A stretch of DNA of 64,000 bases from Botryococcus braunii. Its lineage: Eukaryota; Chlorophyta; Trebouxiophyceae. A program made the translations under genes and the position numbers. Below, piece by piece: positions 19,688-31,336 of the stretch. The first letter of the stretch is position 1, and every line of letters starts with the position of its first letter. The stretch lies in contig MVGU01001180.1 of NCBI GenBank assembly GCA_002005505.1, positions 68,501-132,500 on the forward strand. Direction: 5' to 3'. Under the pieces are notes generated by a model, which worked only from the letters and a program-made list of their open reading frames with translations, ran no database searches and was not told the origin of the DNA.

Positions 19688-20824
19688 ATGGAGGGGGCAT
19701 CTCCCCATCCGTCGCCCGCTCCGTCCACACCAAAGACAAAGAAGATCAAGTTGACCAAGGAAATAAAGGAGCAGTTATTTTTGGAATTTAAGGAACATCT
19801 TCTTGGCAAGTTGGAGGGGATGGGGTTGATGAGACTCCTGGCCCTAGTGGACAAGTAAGAGCAACTCCTCCTTCTTTGTTTTCGGGAAAGAGGGGATCTT
19901 TTTGCTATTTTGCAAGGAAGTTGGAAGGCTATGCAAAACTAACCAATGTGCCTGCAGGAAAGTGGGTAACCTTGAGAGTGCAATTGATGGAAGAAAGACC
20001 CACAAAAGTTTGGGACACACATGTAAAGAAACTAGAAAAGGAAGGGATACATGAGCATACATTGGAATGGAAGGATTTTAAAACTTTTATGTCAAAAAAG
20101 ATATGATTCCACAGACACAGTGGCCATTGCCAGGGCAAAATTAGACAAAGTCTTTCAAGGAAATGAGACTGTCCAGAGATATATTGAAAAATTTATGTCT
20201 CTCCAAGCAGATGTAGAGGTTGACTATCAAATAGCCATGCAAGACCAGTTACATCTTTTTACCAAGGGTCTTAATACTCCTCTCAAACTTGCATGCACTG
20301 TGAACCCTGCAACAGGCAGTCCTTTCACTGATCTGGAAGACATTTGCACTTATGTTGTTAAATATGAGGCAAGTCTCAAAAGCACATATGTGGATGCACA
20401 GGGACCCAAGAGGAAGAGGGTCTACACCCAGACACCTCAAGTGGCAGCAGGAGTGGTGGAACTTCAACAGCCCCCTGCACCACCTTCCTTGGGTTTGGTG
20501 GGAGCACCCCCTTTTGGGTCCGGGAGAAAAATTGATTCCAGAACCTCTATTCCAAAGGATAGGGAATGCTATTTTTGTCATAAACTAGGCCACGAGTCAT
20601 GGCAGTGTGTTGCTAAAAAGCAATATCTAGCTGCCAAAGCTCAAGCTAGTGGGCACACCCCATCCAATTTTCAGCCTGGATTCTATCTGAGGCAAGGAAA
20701 TAATCTGCCAGTGGCAGCACCACTGTAAGGTGTTTCACCTCCCTCACACATTGGGCATAAGGGATTTAACAAGGGAAAACATTGGAAAGGGAAAGGGAAG
20801 GGCAAGGGCCATAAACAAGATTAA
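19688..20824 (+). pseudogene. gag: gypsy I Gag, frameshifted
   Basis: The N-terminal piece (19688-19858, MEGASPHPSP...) is Lys-rich. The next frame (19876-20106) has YFARKLEGYAKL and LMEERPTKVWD. A third (to 20728) has ARAKLDKVFQGNETVQRYIEKF, LKLACTVNPATG and the knuckle CYFCHKLGHESWQC. A shift lies near 20097 and another near 19858. The TAA at 20726-20728 is followed in frame by a basic Gly/Lys tail to 20824, so that stop is probably a mutation. The parts match F and G Gag (KLDS/KLDK...; NPATG). Confidence 0.85.
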
Positions 20825-20826
20825 TC

Positions 20827-23800
20827 ATGAATGAAATTTGTTTTTCATATTTAACTTTTCTTGTTCAGAAGTCCTTGGGAAGTTGGAATACACCTCTCAT
20901 TGTTCCTGGCAAACACAAAGCTGAGACTTGTATTGAATCTTTTCTTGCTCAACGAAAAGAAAATTCACAAGTCATTGCATGCTTTGTGATAGGCTAGAAG
21001 GTGTGGAAAAGTATGAGTTTCTTTTTGCGGTTACCCTCTGGCGCAAACCTGAAAATTCTTGCCAGGGGCTCAAAAGGGGAATGCTTTTCTTTTCAAGGGC
21101 AGCAATGTACATTTCCTTTTTTCTTTGTTTTGGCTTATGCAGCACCCAAAGCAACTTGTCAGTTGGGTTCAACGTCAAGTGCTGCACCTCTTAACCTCAC
21201 ATTTCCTGTCATGGCAAGGGGACAACAATGTAAAGCTTTAATGGACACCGGAGCCACACACTCTTTTGTCCCGGAAAAAGTTTTGCAAGGTTTGAGGTAT
21301 AACAAGAGGACTTCACCAGTCACACTTGCTGATGGGACAGTAACACACACAAATGGGAAAGTGGATTTGAGTGTCCGGTTTGCTCCAGCTTTCATTACCA
21401 GACACTCCTTTCTTGTGTGTGACTCAAAAATGGAAGGAATTGACATTATTTTGGGACAGGATTGGCTAGCACCAGGACATGCTAATGTTAATGTGAGAGC
21501 TGGCAAGGCTCATATTAGACACAATAACAAATGGGTCTTGTTAAACAAACATGGAAAAGGCTTGGGAAGAAGTTGGGATGGGGAATCAAATTAGGAAATA
21601 CCAGGAAAGGGAAACGGGATCATTGGAAAACCTGCTTGTTCAATGTCATGGCCAAGGATGAACATGTTGGTTGGGATGAACAGGAAGAGATGCCACCTTT
21701 GGTGGACATGGACGACCGCTGGATGGAGTCATCGGGGACTTCCTTACACAACTCTGCGCCGGGGGATACCTGGGGCACGGCCCCGGATATGGAGAGTTGC
21801 CTAGAAGTGGAGAAGGAAGTGGAAGAGGAAGAGGAAAGGGAAGAGGAAAAGGAAGAGGAAGAGGGAGAATCCGAGGTCACCACGGGTAAGCCTTCGGACC
21901 CTCTTGAGGAAATTTGTGCTAAAAAGCCTGAGGGGCTAGCACACTTGCTACGGGAGTACAAGGACATTTTTCCAAATGGGCTACCAGGACTACCCCCACA
22001 TGGACAAGTTTATCACACTTTTAATGTGCAGGAAGGAGTAACTCCTCCAAACCGTCCTACTTACCGCTTGTCCGTGGAAGAAACTGAGGAATGTGAGCGA
22101 ACTGTGGATGAACTACTTTCTAAGGGACACATACGCCCCTCATGTTCACCATATGCTTCACGGGTCTTATTTGTGAGGAAGGAGGGCACATACCGAATGG
22201 TTATAGACTACAGGGCATTAAATAAAATCACCATTCATGATAGGTACCCTCTCCCTCGCATAGACGACTTGCTTGATAAACTTAAAGGTGCTAAGATTTT
22301 CTCAAGTCTGGACCTCCTCAGTGGTTATCATCAAGTAAGGATAAAGGAAGAAGACATTCCAAAAACAGCGTTTCGTACACCCTTGGGCTGTATGAGTTCT
22401 TAGTGCTTCCTTTTGGACTCACCAACGCCCCCCTTACCTTTCAACGCCTAATGAATGAAATCTTTCATGATTTCATAAGGGAAGGGTTTGTGGTAATGTA
22501 CCTTGACGATGTTCTAATTTTCAGTCGGGATGAAGAGGAGCATTATGCTCATCTTCGGAAGGTGTTCCAACGCCTTCGGGAAAAGGAATTGTTTGCAAAA
22601 CTTGCCAAATGTGAATTCTTATGCTCAGAACTCAAATACCTCGGGCATATCATTGGCAAGGATGGACTGAAAGTGGACCCCCAAAAGGTGGAGGTAGTCA
22701 AGGATTGGCCCACACCCCAAAACGTCACCGACGTGCGTAGATTTTTGGGGCTTGCAAATTATTTTCGAAAATTTATTCAGGGGTTCAGCTCACTTGTTGC
22801 TCCTTTGACTAAACTGTCAAGTAGCAAAAGTTCTTGGACTTGGGGAAAGGAGCAAGATGAGGCCCTTGCGGCTCTCAAGGATGCATTAATACAGGCACCC
22901 ATACTGTCACTGCCAGACCTTCGTAAACCCTTCCAGGTAATTTGTGATGCCAGTGATTTTGGGGTTGGCGCTGTACTATTGCAGGAAGGTCGAGTCATTG
23001 CTTATTACAGTAAGAAGCTCAAAAGTGCAGAAAGGAACTTTTCTGCAACTGAGAGGGAGTTACTTGCTGTAGTGTATGCCTTGACTGAATGGAGATGTTA
23101 TGTCCTAGGGAAACAAGTCACTGTCACCACAGATCATAAGTGTGACACTTTTCTTTAGCAACAGGTTGGTTTAAGCCCTCGGAGGGCACGGTGGGCTGAG
23201 AAGTTGCAGGAGTTCAACATTCTTTGGGTTTGGGAGCCTGGAAAGACTAACGTTGCGGATGCGTTGTCCAGGAACCCAGTCCTCCAGGGACAGCTCCAGG
23301 GACAACAGCATCGCAACGTCTCCACGGAGCCCAACCCCGGGAAGGGGATCAATGCAACCTCGATGGATGGGGACGGGAGGGCCCGATCGGGCTCCATTAC
23401 CCTCGGGTCTGACGGGTGTGACACCTTCTTGGAATTGTTGAAGGGTGCTTACGCACATGATTCGTGGTTGGGAACAAGGGCAAATAGAAGAAAAGTTCAC
23501 TTTACGGAGGGGGTTTGGGAATTTGGAAGGGAGGGAAGAAAATATGTGCCTGCATTTTATGAAGTCCGGGATAAGGAAGGTCCAGTTGCTAGGAATATGC
23601 GGCAGGACATATTGAAAGCTTTGCATGAACCTCCTTCTGTAGGTCATCCAAGCTTTGCAAAGATGTATGATCAAGTGAAGGGGGACTGGTGGTGGCCGGG
23701 AATGGCGGAGGATGTGCGGGAGTATGTGAAGTATTGTGATTCATGCCAGCGGGTGAAGGCCTCAAACCAGTTACCCCCAGGACTCTTACACCCTTTACAA

Positions 23801-24983
23801 ATCCCCACAAGGAAATGGCAAAGCATCTCAATGGATTTCATCACGGGACTGCCTAAAAGCAAACACGGGCATAACGCAATATGGGTAGTGGTTGACAGGT
23901 TGAGCAAATGTGCCCACTTTGCCCCTACAACTACCAATGCAGATGCTTATGAAGTTGCTGTTCTGATGAGGGATAAAGTATGGAAGTATCACGGTTTCCC
24001 TGAAGAAATTGTTTCATGACCGAGATCCTCGGTTTGTGAATAATTTCATGAACACACTTCTAAGTCTGACGGGGTGCAAGCCGGCTCGAACTCCGGCATA
24101 TCATCCTCAGTCAGATGGTCAAACGGAACGGGTGAATAGGATCCTGGAAGATTTTCTGAAACACTATGTCAAGGATAACCCAAAGGAGTGGGAGGATTAC
24201 CTTTCAGTGGCGGAATTTGCCTAGAACAACTCTTGGCAAACTTCCCCAAACTCCACACCCTTCATGTTAACATATGGGCAAGATCCAAATATACCGTTTG
24301 CGGTGGGACACATGGAGGGCACTAAGGTGGATAGGGCTGATCTCTTCATGAGAAAAATGTAAGACAAAATCACCCTTGCAAGGAAGTGTTTGCGTGCAGC
24401 TCAAGACCGTCAAACGGCCTTTGCCAACTGGCAAAGGAGGGAGGCCATCTACCAGGAAGGGGACTATGTCCTCCTTTCCACCCCTGCGGCCCCCACGCTA
24501 ACTTCAAACAGATTCAGCAAGCTGCAGCCCAGGCACGTGGGACCCTTCAGGGTCATGGCGGTCACGCCCGACAACGTTAACTTCGTCACACTGGATCTTC
24601 CGGACGGGCTGGACATCCACCCCCGCATAAATGTCTGCTATTTGAAGCCATACTGGACACGTGAGGAGGCGCAGTCGCGTGGATACTGCCCCCCAAAAGT
24701 CATCACCAAAGCGGATGGCACCACTCACCTGGAGTGGGTAGTGGATGCACTAGTCGATCACGGGCTGTTGCACGACAAGGATGGGTTCTCCTACCATTTT
24801 GAGGATGGCACACCCTTTCTCCAGTACCTTGTAAAGTGGGCAGGCCATGGGGCCACAGAGGACTCATGGGAATCTCAGGAGGCATTCGAGACCCATCCCG
24901 GGCTGGTTAATACCTATCATAGACTCCAGGGGCTCGCCTCGCCCATTTGGGACCAGGTGGCGCTGCGGGACACCTTCCCTTGA
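20827..24983 (+). pseudogene. pol: gypsy I Pol with chromodomain, several frameshifts and stops
   Basis: From ATG 20827 the frame has a TAG at 20995 and then the protease ALMDTGATHSFV. It shifts near 21590 to a frame with a Glu-rich stretch (~21804-21866) and RT ([24 protein letters not shown]). It shifts again at ~22390 to VMYLDDVLIFSRD and RNase H (VICDASDFGVGAVLL). A TAG at 23156 lies between TTDHKCDTFL and the spacer. Integrase has SMDFITGLPK, then a shift near 24015 before DRDPRF and DGQTERVNRIL. Two more stops follow (24222, 24360). The chromodomain-like end has LQYLVKWAGHGATEDSWE. No functional enzyme is expected. Confidence 0.88.
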
Positions 24984-26013
24984 ACGGGCCCCTCCGGACG
25001 GTTGTCCCCCTCATTCCACTTGTGGAGTTCCCACCTGGTGTCTGGGAATACATGGGACGGGACCTATGGTAGGGACCTATGGTAGGGACTGTATATCTTG
25101 TGTACTTTGGGACAAGGGACGGGGTAGGTTGCCTACCTCGGTATGTGTGGCATGAGGCCTCATACCGCTTCGATGCATTGAACTCGGGGTTCTGCATTCA
25201 GGGATGGGAATTGAAGTACACATGGCGCGCAACCGCAGTCTGCTTAACTAGCACTTGGGACGTGGGCTTGAAGTACAGAAGTGACTTGGAACCCTTGGCT
25301 ATGGGCTACTTGGAACCCTTGGCTATGGGCTACTTGGAACCCTTGGCTATGGGCTACTTGGAACCCTTGGATATGGGCTACTTGGAACCCTTGGATATGG
25401 GCTACTTGGAACCTTGGGATGGATTTCTTTCTATGTACTATATGTGTACTTCCTGTGTACCTTAAGTGTACAGTATGTGTACACTATGGACAATGTATCA
25501 TAAAGAAACTGTGTTGTATGGATAGCCACTTTAGGAAAGCAATGTGGACTGAGCTACACCTGTGTCATATTTATCTTGTTCGGATTGTTTATCGGTTGTG
25601 TCACAAGCATTGTATTGTTTTAATAAATAATAAATAGGGATGTGTCAATAAAGGCGGACTTGGATAGTTCGAAAGGAATAAGGCGAACGTTCGTCGTAGT
25701 TCGCCGTAATTTATCGTAATTTATTGTACCGTGTCGTATCGTATCATATCGTATCGTATCGTACAGTATTGTACTTAGGACTGGAATAAAGCACACCTAA
25801 TAAATAAATAAAAAAAAAATGGACGCTTTAGTCAATTGCTTGGGATGATAGGGGAATAACTTGGAGGCGGGGACCCTAATGTAACCCATTCGGCAAGGAT
25901 CTAACGGCGCTGGTGGATGGGCCATTCGGTGACGACCATTCCCTTATAATTGTGGTCTACTGTATGTGTGTATGTGGCTGCATGAGGACATGCAGGAATT
26001 AAGGAGGGGATGA
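24984..26013 (+). other. 3' UTR of gypsy I with tandem repeats
   Basis: About 1 kb with no supported gene. It holds a 24-bp tandem repeat (25284-25420), a TATCG/ATCGT-type pentamer run (25735-25765), AATAAA-like A/T-rich stretches (25620-25640, 25799-25819), and the polypurine tract AAGGAGGGGA (26001-26010) before the LTR. Confidence 0.75.
25284..25420 (+). repeat. 24-bp tandem repeat, about 5.5 copies
   Basis: The unit is ACTTGGAACCCTTGGCTATG plus GGCT. Units start at 25284, 25308, 25332, 25356 and 25380, with a partial at 25404. The last copies read GGATATG instead of GGCTATG. Confidence 0.93.
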
Positions 26014-26493
26014 TGTGATGGAATGTAGGGACTTCCCGGCATTTCGGGACATTTCCCTTACCCCCAAGCCTAGGCGCACATGTGGTGCACATGTCGTACG
26101 AGCAACGCGAGTACGCACGTGCCTAGCGTCTAGCCTTGGCTTCCTAGCCGTCGAATTTCATTGGATAGTTATGGACGTTACTCTCATAGTAGGATTCTAG
26201 GATATTTTCTAGATACTATTGTAGAGGTTTGGTGGATTAGTGCGCTACCATTGGAGGAACGTTAACATACGATCACGAACCACGGGGAGGAACGGATAGA
26301 GACGTAAGCCACGGGAAGACACGCAGTCAGGTAATTTGGAAGCTTAGTAGACCACACGTAGGGAGTGGAAGCTCCGTGAGGTGGGGGATACTTGTAATTG
26401 GAAAGAGCATCTAACTTGTGGGCCATCCGGCCTTGTCTCTCTCTCTCTCTCTCACAACTTGGAAATTCTCTCTAACTTGTGCATTCTACAACA
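26014..26493 (+). repeat. 3' LTR of gypsy I (480 bp)
   Basis: Starts TGTGATGGAATG and ends CTACAACA. It is preceded by a polypurine tract and is a diverged inverted copy of 19119-19610. A CT microsatellite is at 26436-26455. The right flank TTGAG should be the TSD, with its partner left of the window. Confidence 0.82.
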
Positions 26494-26735
26494 TTGAGGG
26501 CTATATCGAGGTGCTTTGCATTATCATAAAGTCATATGCCAAAGAAAGAAAAACAAGCATTGCATATAGTACATCACAGCAACGTTTAAGGGAGGCTGCA
26601 GCTATTAAAGCGCGTTTCCCACAACGACCTTTTCCTTGCTTGATCCCCGAGGAAAATAAAAAGTACTTGCACATCTTTGTTGACATTTGTGTCATATGCA
26701 TGGAGAGGGCTAAAAAAGGTGCATCCCACGATTGA
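26494..26735 (+). pseudogene. Gene fragment (unknown family), left inverted-repeat arm
   Basis: From 26494 the frame encodes EGYIEVLCIIIKSYAKERK...RFPQRPFPCLIPEE and ends at TGA 26733. Another frame from about 26640 reads SLLTFVSYAWRGLKKVHPT, then LLYVEAIAEQWNE, up to a likely GT donor at 26779. Both frames are recognisable in the right arm with conservative changes (LLYVEAVAEKWND), which suggests real ancestral coding now broken by a frameshift. Function unknown. Confidence 0.5.
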
Positions 26736-26834
26736 GTGTCTACTGTATGTCGAAGCAATAGCCGAACAGTGGAACGAGGTAACAAGCCTGAAAGGTAAGC
26801 TTAGGCACACGAGAACCGCCAGTAAACATGTTGT

Positions 26835-27104
26835 TTGAATGTGGCAGATCAGAATCAAGGTACTGAACTTGTCCTTCAACTAACACCACTGGAAATAAGT
26901 CAAGAAGACCTTAATGCTACAATGGGAGTAGCAAAGGAAAGTGAACCCATAGAGGATGGACAAGCTGCACCGCGTAGACAACGTCGGAAACCACGACAAC
27001 TGTGTGAAGCAAATGCATTCGGACGCGCTTTAGAAGAATTCAGAAAGGATAACATCTTTCTGCTCTTGCTGCAAACAGATAAAAGAAGAAGTGGAAGTTT
27101 CTGA
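26835..27104 (+). pseudogene. Gene fragment: basic C-terminal exon, left arm
   Basis: Likely exon after the acceptor GAATGTGGCAG (ends ~26848). It encodes NQGTELVLQLTPLEIS, then GVAKESEPIEDGQAAPRRQR and a basic RKPRQLCEANAF stretch. The right-arm copy (about 29660-29900, minus) has the same sequence but a TAA after LASTEIS. A further conserved stretch (VCKARHVDRAVQQLFACF, 27229-27416) follows in both arms. I do not recognise the family. Confidence 0.5.
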
Positions 27105-27431
27105 ACTGCATGATACGATTATGACAGGAATGGTAGGGAGGTCTTAGCAACTTTTTTTGGCAATTCCTCCCAAGGTATTTAAGGGTTAAGGGCAAATGAT
27201 ACTAGTCAGTTCAGATGTTCTGCAACTCCAGTGTGTAAAGCCCGTCATGTGGACAGAGCTGTCCAACAGCTCTTTGCTTGCTTTGCTAAGATTACAATGA
27301 CTTGTAGGATGTACTACAATGTGTCCATGCCTCCACGCAGTCTCAGAGGTACATGCAACTACTCTTTGCCCTTCCATGGGTGGCTGCTCGGGGTAGGTTA
27401 CTTCCCACGTCCCTAGGGGACCCTATGTTTT

Positions 27432-29305
27432 GAGGCGACTGTTCTGGCTACATTGGCCTCAAACAGTTTCAGATTGGAGAGGGTTTAAATCAAGTTCAAT
27501 TCTGGGGAAGTCTGTCGAACCATTTCAAGGATAAGTTGTAGCATTCGAAAAGCTTCAATGACAACATAATTATGTTGTCGCGCTACCACTTTGTAGTCAT
27601 GAAGCCTTACAATCCTCCGCCTGCAAGTAGTGATGAAAGGCTTTACAAGAGTCATCCCTCCTCCTTTGCTTATAACCAGATTTCAAGGGCATGAAGATTG
27701 CTGCTGTCCAGCCTAGATGCCTCCAAATGTTGCGCGCCAGGACTGAACCACCAATGCATGCCCACGTGTGTCTGCAGTTCGTTGGATGGCATTGTGCCAC
27801 GGGTGAGGAGACTTGACATGCTTTCCTTCTATGTTTGCAAACATCTCCATTGTCTCTTTTAAAAGCAAGGTTTGGTTATGAGACACCTGTTCAGCGCCTC
27901 AAGGAGAGGGATAGATAATCGATTACCGATGGCTTGTTGCCACAACTGCCGTCCTCACCTTTGTTAAACATGTGCACCACTTGCCGCACCAACGCATGTT
28001 ATGTGATTTGATGTTATAGAAAGTTTCAACATTACCCAATGCTCCTTGAAGTGTAGCCCCTTCCGCTCTCTGCCACCTGATCTGCCAGGTGCTGAACGGG
28101 TTGTTGCGAGCCCAGAAGCGTAGTGCGTCTGGCCGTACATGCCCGCTTGTCCACCACATGAGGGTGCCATCAAGCACGTGTAGCCTTCTACACCAACATG
28201 TGCTAAGGTCACAACATCTCATGCTGTCACGCCTCGTTAGCTTGTGTTGCACCACCATACCCCAGGTGGCATTAACGACCCTTGAGCACTTCACCCCCCC
28301 AAATAAGTTATTCCCACCCTGACCGTCACTAGGCGTAATTCGTTTGGCATTTCGCAAGGAAATTAATATCGGCTTTGAAACTCCAGCACGTGATAGTACA
28401 TTAGTACACGTGACTGCCACGCCAGCATAAACTCTTCCTGGTCCGCCCTTAAAGACGGTGCCACGTCACCATAGAGACCCCCTTGCAATACGAGCCTCCC
28501 AGAAGCAAACGGGGCCTTTGAAACAAGACGTGGGAGCGTCTTGAGCATGAAAACTTCTTCCCATTAAACTTGAGGCAAAGTATTGTTCCTATTCAAGATT
28601 GTTGTCACGATTTTTGGCGTTATTCGGTGCTGTGGGGGCTACGTTGTAGCGGACATGACGAGATCGAGGTTAAGGGGCCATGCGCTCCGCAGTTTTTGAG
28701 AAAAAAAGGGATTTGTTCCTTCTCTCTTGGGCCCAACTAACCAAAAGAGGATAATTTTGGGTGGACTCGTGGGGGTCTTGAGGTCTGCATGGGGCCCCAA
28801 TCGGAAGACGGGATTCGGTGTTGGCAAGGAAAAACGAGGCAAGAGATGGGATGGGGCCGGCCCTTAAGGCAGGATTTTGTGGTTTTTGTCAAAAATGATA
28901 CTTTGATGCTACTGCTGATGAACCAAACTCTGTTTTTACGGTCATAATTTGCAAGCACGAAAGGGACCATTTACTGCCTTCGGTGGCTGGAAAAGGCGAA
29001 TCCCTGACAAGCAGTGCTTACGGGTGGGAATAACTTAATTGAAGGGGGGGGTGAAGTATGGTGGGGCAAGAGCGTCCGGTGCGGCGCATGACGTAAATCG
29101 AGGGGAGGTTTTGCGAACTCCTGACTTGCCCTTTATTAACCTTCCTCGCCCCCCCTCTGAGGGGGTAGGTTGACGTTACTACTCTACCCCTAAGAAGAGT
29201 TAAGGATTCCGCTGGGCAGGCGCATAATTCTCACATAGTGTCGCAACCACGACGCAAACGTGTTGACTGGAAAATTGCTGGTTTCCGCAAGGCAGTCGAA
29301 AACTT
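27432..29305 (-). other. Spacer of the inverted repeat, unassigned minus-strand ORFs
   Basis: About 1.9 kb present once. Minus-strand ORFs of 67, 165, 82 and 61 codons (27597-27800, 27923-28420, 27964-28212, 28363-28548) overlap in different frames. They are Trp/Cys/Arg-rich (for example MWWTSGHVRPDALRFWARNN). They may be remnants of one decayed gene, but I recognise no domain. I see no LTR, PBS or transposase signature. 28560-29305 has no supported coding. Confidence 0.35.
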
Positions 29306-30252
29306 AAACATAGGGTCCCCCAGGGACGTGGGAAGTAACCTACCCCCCGTTGCCACCCATGGAAGGGCAAAGAGTAGTTGCATGTACCTCTGAAACTGCG
29401 TGGAGGCATGAACACATTGTAGTACATCCTACAAGTCATTGCAATCTTAGCAAAGCAAGCAAAGAGCAGTTGGACAGCTCTGTCCACATGACGGGCTTTA
29501 CACACTTGAGTTGCAGAACATCTGAACTTCTAGTATCATTTGCCCTTACCCCTTAAATACCCGGGGAGGAATTGCCAAACAAATTTGCTGCGACCTCCCT
29601 ACCATTCTTGTCATAATCGTATCATGCTATTCAGAAACTTCCACTTCTTTTGTTTGTTTTTAGCAAGAGCAGAAAGATGTTATCCGTACACAATCCTTTC
29701 TGAATTTTTTTAAAGCGCGTTTGAATACATTTGCTTCACAAAGTTGTCGTGGTTTCCGACGTTGTCTACGCGGTGCAGCTTGTCCATCCTCTATGGGTTC
29801 ACTTTCCTTTGCTACTCCCATTGTAGCATGAGGGTCTTCTTAACTTATTTCCGTTGACGCTAGTTGAAGGATAAGATCAGTACCTTGATTCTGATCTGCC
29901 ACATTCAAACAACTTGTTTGCTGGCGGTTCTCCTGTGCCTCTAGCCTCGGCCTTACGTTTCAGGCTTGTTACCTCGACGATCGTTCCACTTTTCGGCTAC
30001 TGCTTCAACATACAGTAAACTCTCAGTGGTAGGATGCACCTTTTTTAGCCCTCTACATGCATATGACACAAATGTCAACAAAGATGTGCAAGTGCTATTT
30101 ATTTACCCAGGGGAACAAGAAAGGAACAGTCGTTGTGGGAAACGCGCTTTAGTAGCTTCAGCCTCCCTTTGCTGTACTATATGCAATGCCTATTTATCCT
30201 GCTTTGGCATGTGACTGTATGATAGTGCAAAGCACCTCGATATAGCCCTCAA
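29306..30252 (-). repeat. Right arm of the long inverted repeat
   Basis: Reverse-complement match of 26494-27431. Outside the arm the same minus-strand gene-like sequence continues to 30309 and, beyond gypsy K, from 36182. The right arm is therefore probably the original gene context and the left arm an inverted copy. Confidence 0.85.
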
Positions 30253-30309
30253 TGTCATTCACATTGATAGCTGTAATCAAACTTTGGACACAAGCCAAAT
30301 TACACTTCT

Positions 30310-30570
30310 TGTAGCGTTAACTAAGGGGAAGAGGTTTTTATGAGACAGTGAGGCGTTCGTGGTGTGCAACGAAAGAGTGTTACATGATGGATACGCAAGC
30401 GTACTCTTAAACCCAGGGTGGATTGAATTATACTGTACTGCCACAGACGCGTAGTAAGGCAACCGAGCGAACTACTTGAGCGAGGTTGTATTGCGAATCC
30501 AGATCACATGGCAAGTCAAAGAGCAATGCCAAGGATCATACGAGAGCATTATATCCTAGGAAATGCTACA
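30310..30570 (-). repeat. 3' LTR of gypsy K (261 bp)
   Basis: Plus-strand ends are TGTAGCGTTAAC and AATGCTACA. Polypurine tract AAGGGGGAGGGCA (minus strand) abuts at 30571-30583. Confidence 0.95.
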
Positions 30571-30583
30571 TGCCCTCCCCCTT

Positions 30584-31336
30584 GGCATAAGCTATGAGAT
30601 GTTGTTTATGGCAATGGGGCCACAAACGTAAGACAGGGGCATCACGAACCCTGCTTACTGTAAGTATAGACAATCACACCTCCTATAGTTACGAAACAAT
30701 GCAAGTCAGAGGATGAAGTCCACAAAGCAAGTTAGCACGACACAGACGAGGGACTCATCTGCTCAATGCTCGAATACCTTAACATTCTAAGGACTATCGT
30801 CTGCAAGGCGGATCCTCTAACTTAGGGGACGAACTCTCTAGACAGCACTCACACACTAGTACTGAGACAATTAGGTTGAGCGTCAGACTCCTCAGAGCCC
30901 TTAGTCTAGCACTTGTCCAAACCTTAGGTCCAGTTACCCTGCCTCGCAGTGTAACCTTCGCTTGAGGTGGCTTCCCAGCACAGGCATAAGGCATATCGTC
31001 TAGAGCAGCAAGCTACACACGACTAACTACCACATGGTGTATCTCATGGGTAAGATACCAAGCAAGTCATGCAGACACGGAAGTACAATTTGCAGCTACA
31101 CTGCAACAGCAAGTGCATCACAAAGTGGAGCCGTGGGTAAGGAAACATAACCCATGCAAAACATATAACCAAGAGACATGCATGCAAGTCCCAATTCACG
31201 AATCCTACTCCCAGACCCTTCCACCCTCCCTCCCTCCCAGATCCAAGCTGGCTGGTGTTGAAGCTCCAAGGGTCATCAGCAAGTGGCTGGAAAAGTCTCA
31301 AAAATGGCTTAATCAAGGGATGTCCGCAAGTGGGAC
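30584..31336 (-). other. 3' UTR of gypsy K
   Basis: About 750 bp between the polypurine tract and the integrase stop. No supported gene. Confidence 0.7.

Larger units (their letters stand above)
19611..26493 (+). mobile_element. Ty3/gypsy chromovirus I, right part, decayed
   Basis: Gag, protease, RT, RNase H, integrase and chromodomain are collinear on the plus strand, followed by a long 3' UTR, a polypurine tract and a 480-bp 3' LTR. No direct-orientation 5' LTR is in the window. It should lie left of J if J inserted into the I leader. Many frameshifts and stops make it an old copy. Confidence 0.85.
26494..27431 (+). repeat. Left arm of a long inverted repeat carrying gene fragments
   Basis: About 940 bp match the reverse complement of 29306-30252 with scattered substitutions and indels. 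The arm contains exon-like pieces reading toward the centre. Gypsy I inserted at its outer end, so the arm may extend left of the window. Confidence 0.85.

Noticed and set aside
25284..25420. CRISPR-like array
   Set aside because: Units are contiguous 24-bp tandem copies without unique spacers, in a eukaryotic retrotransposon UTR.
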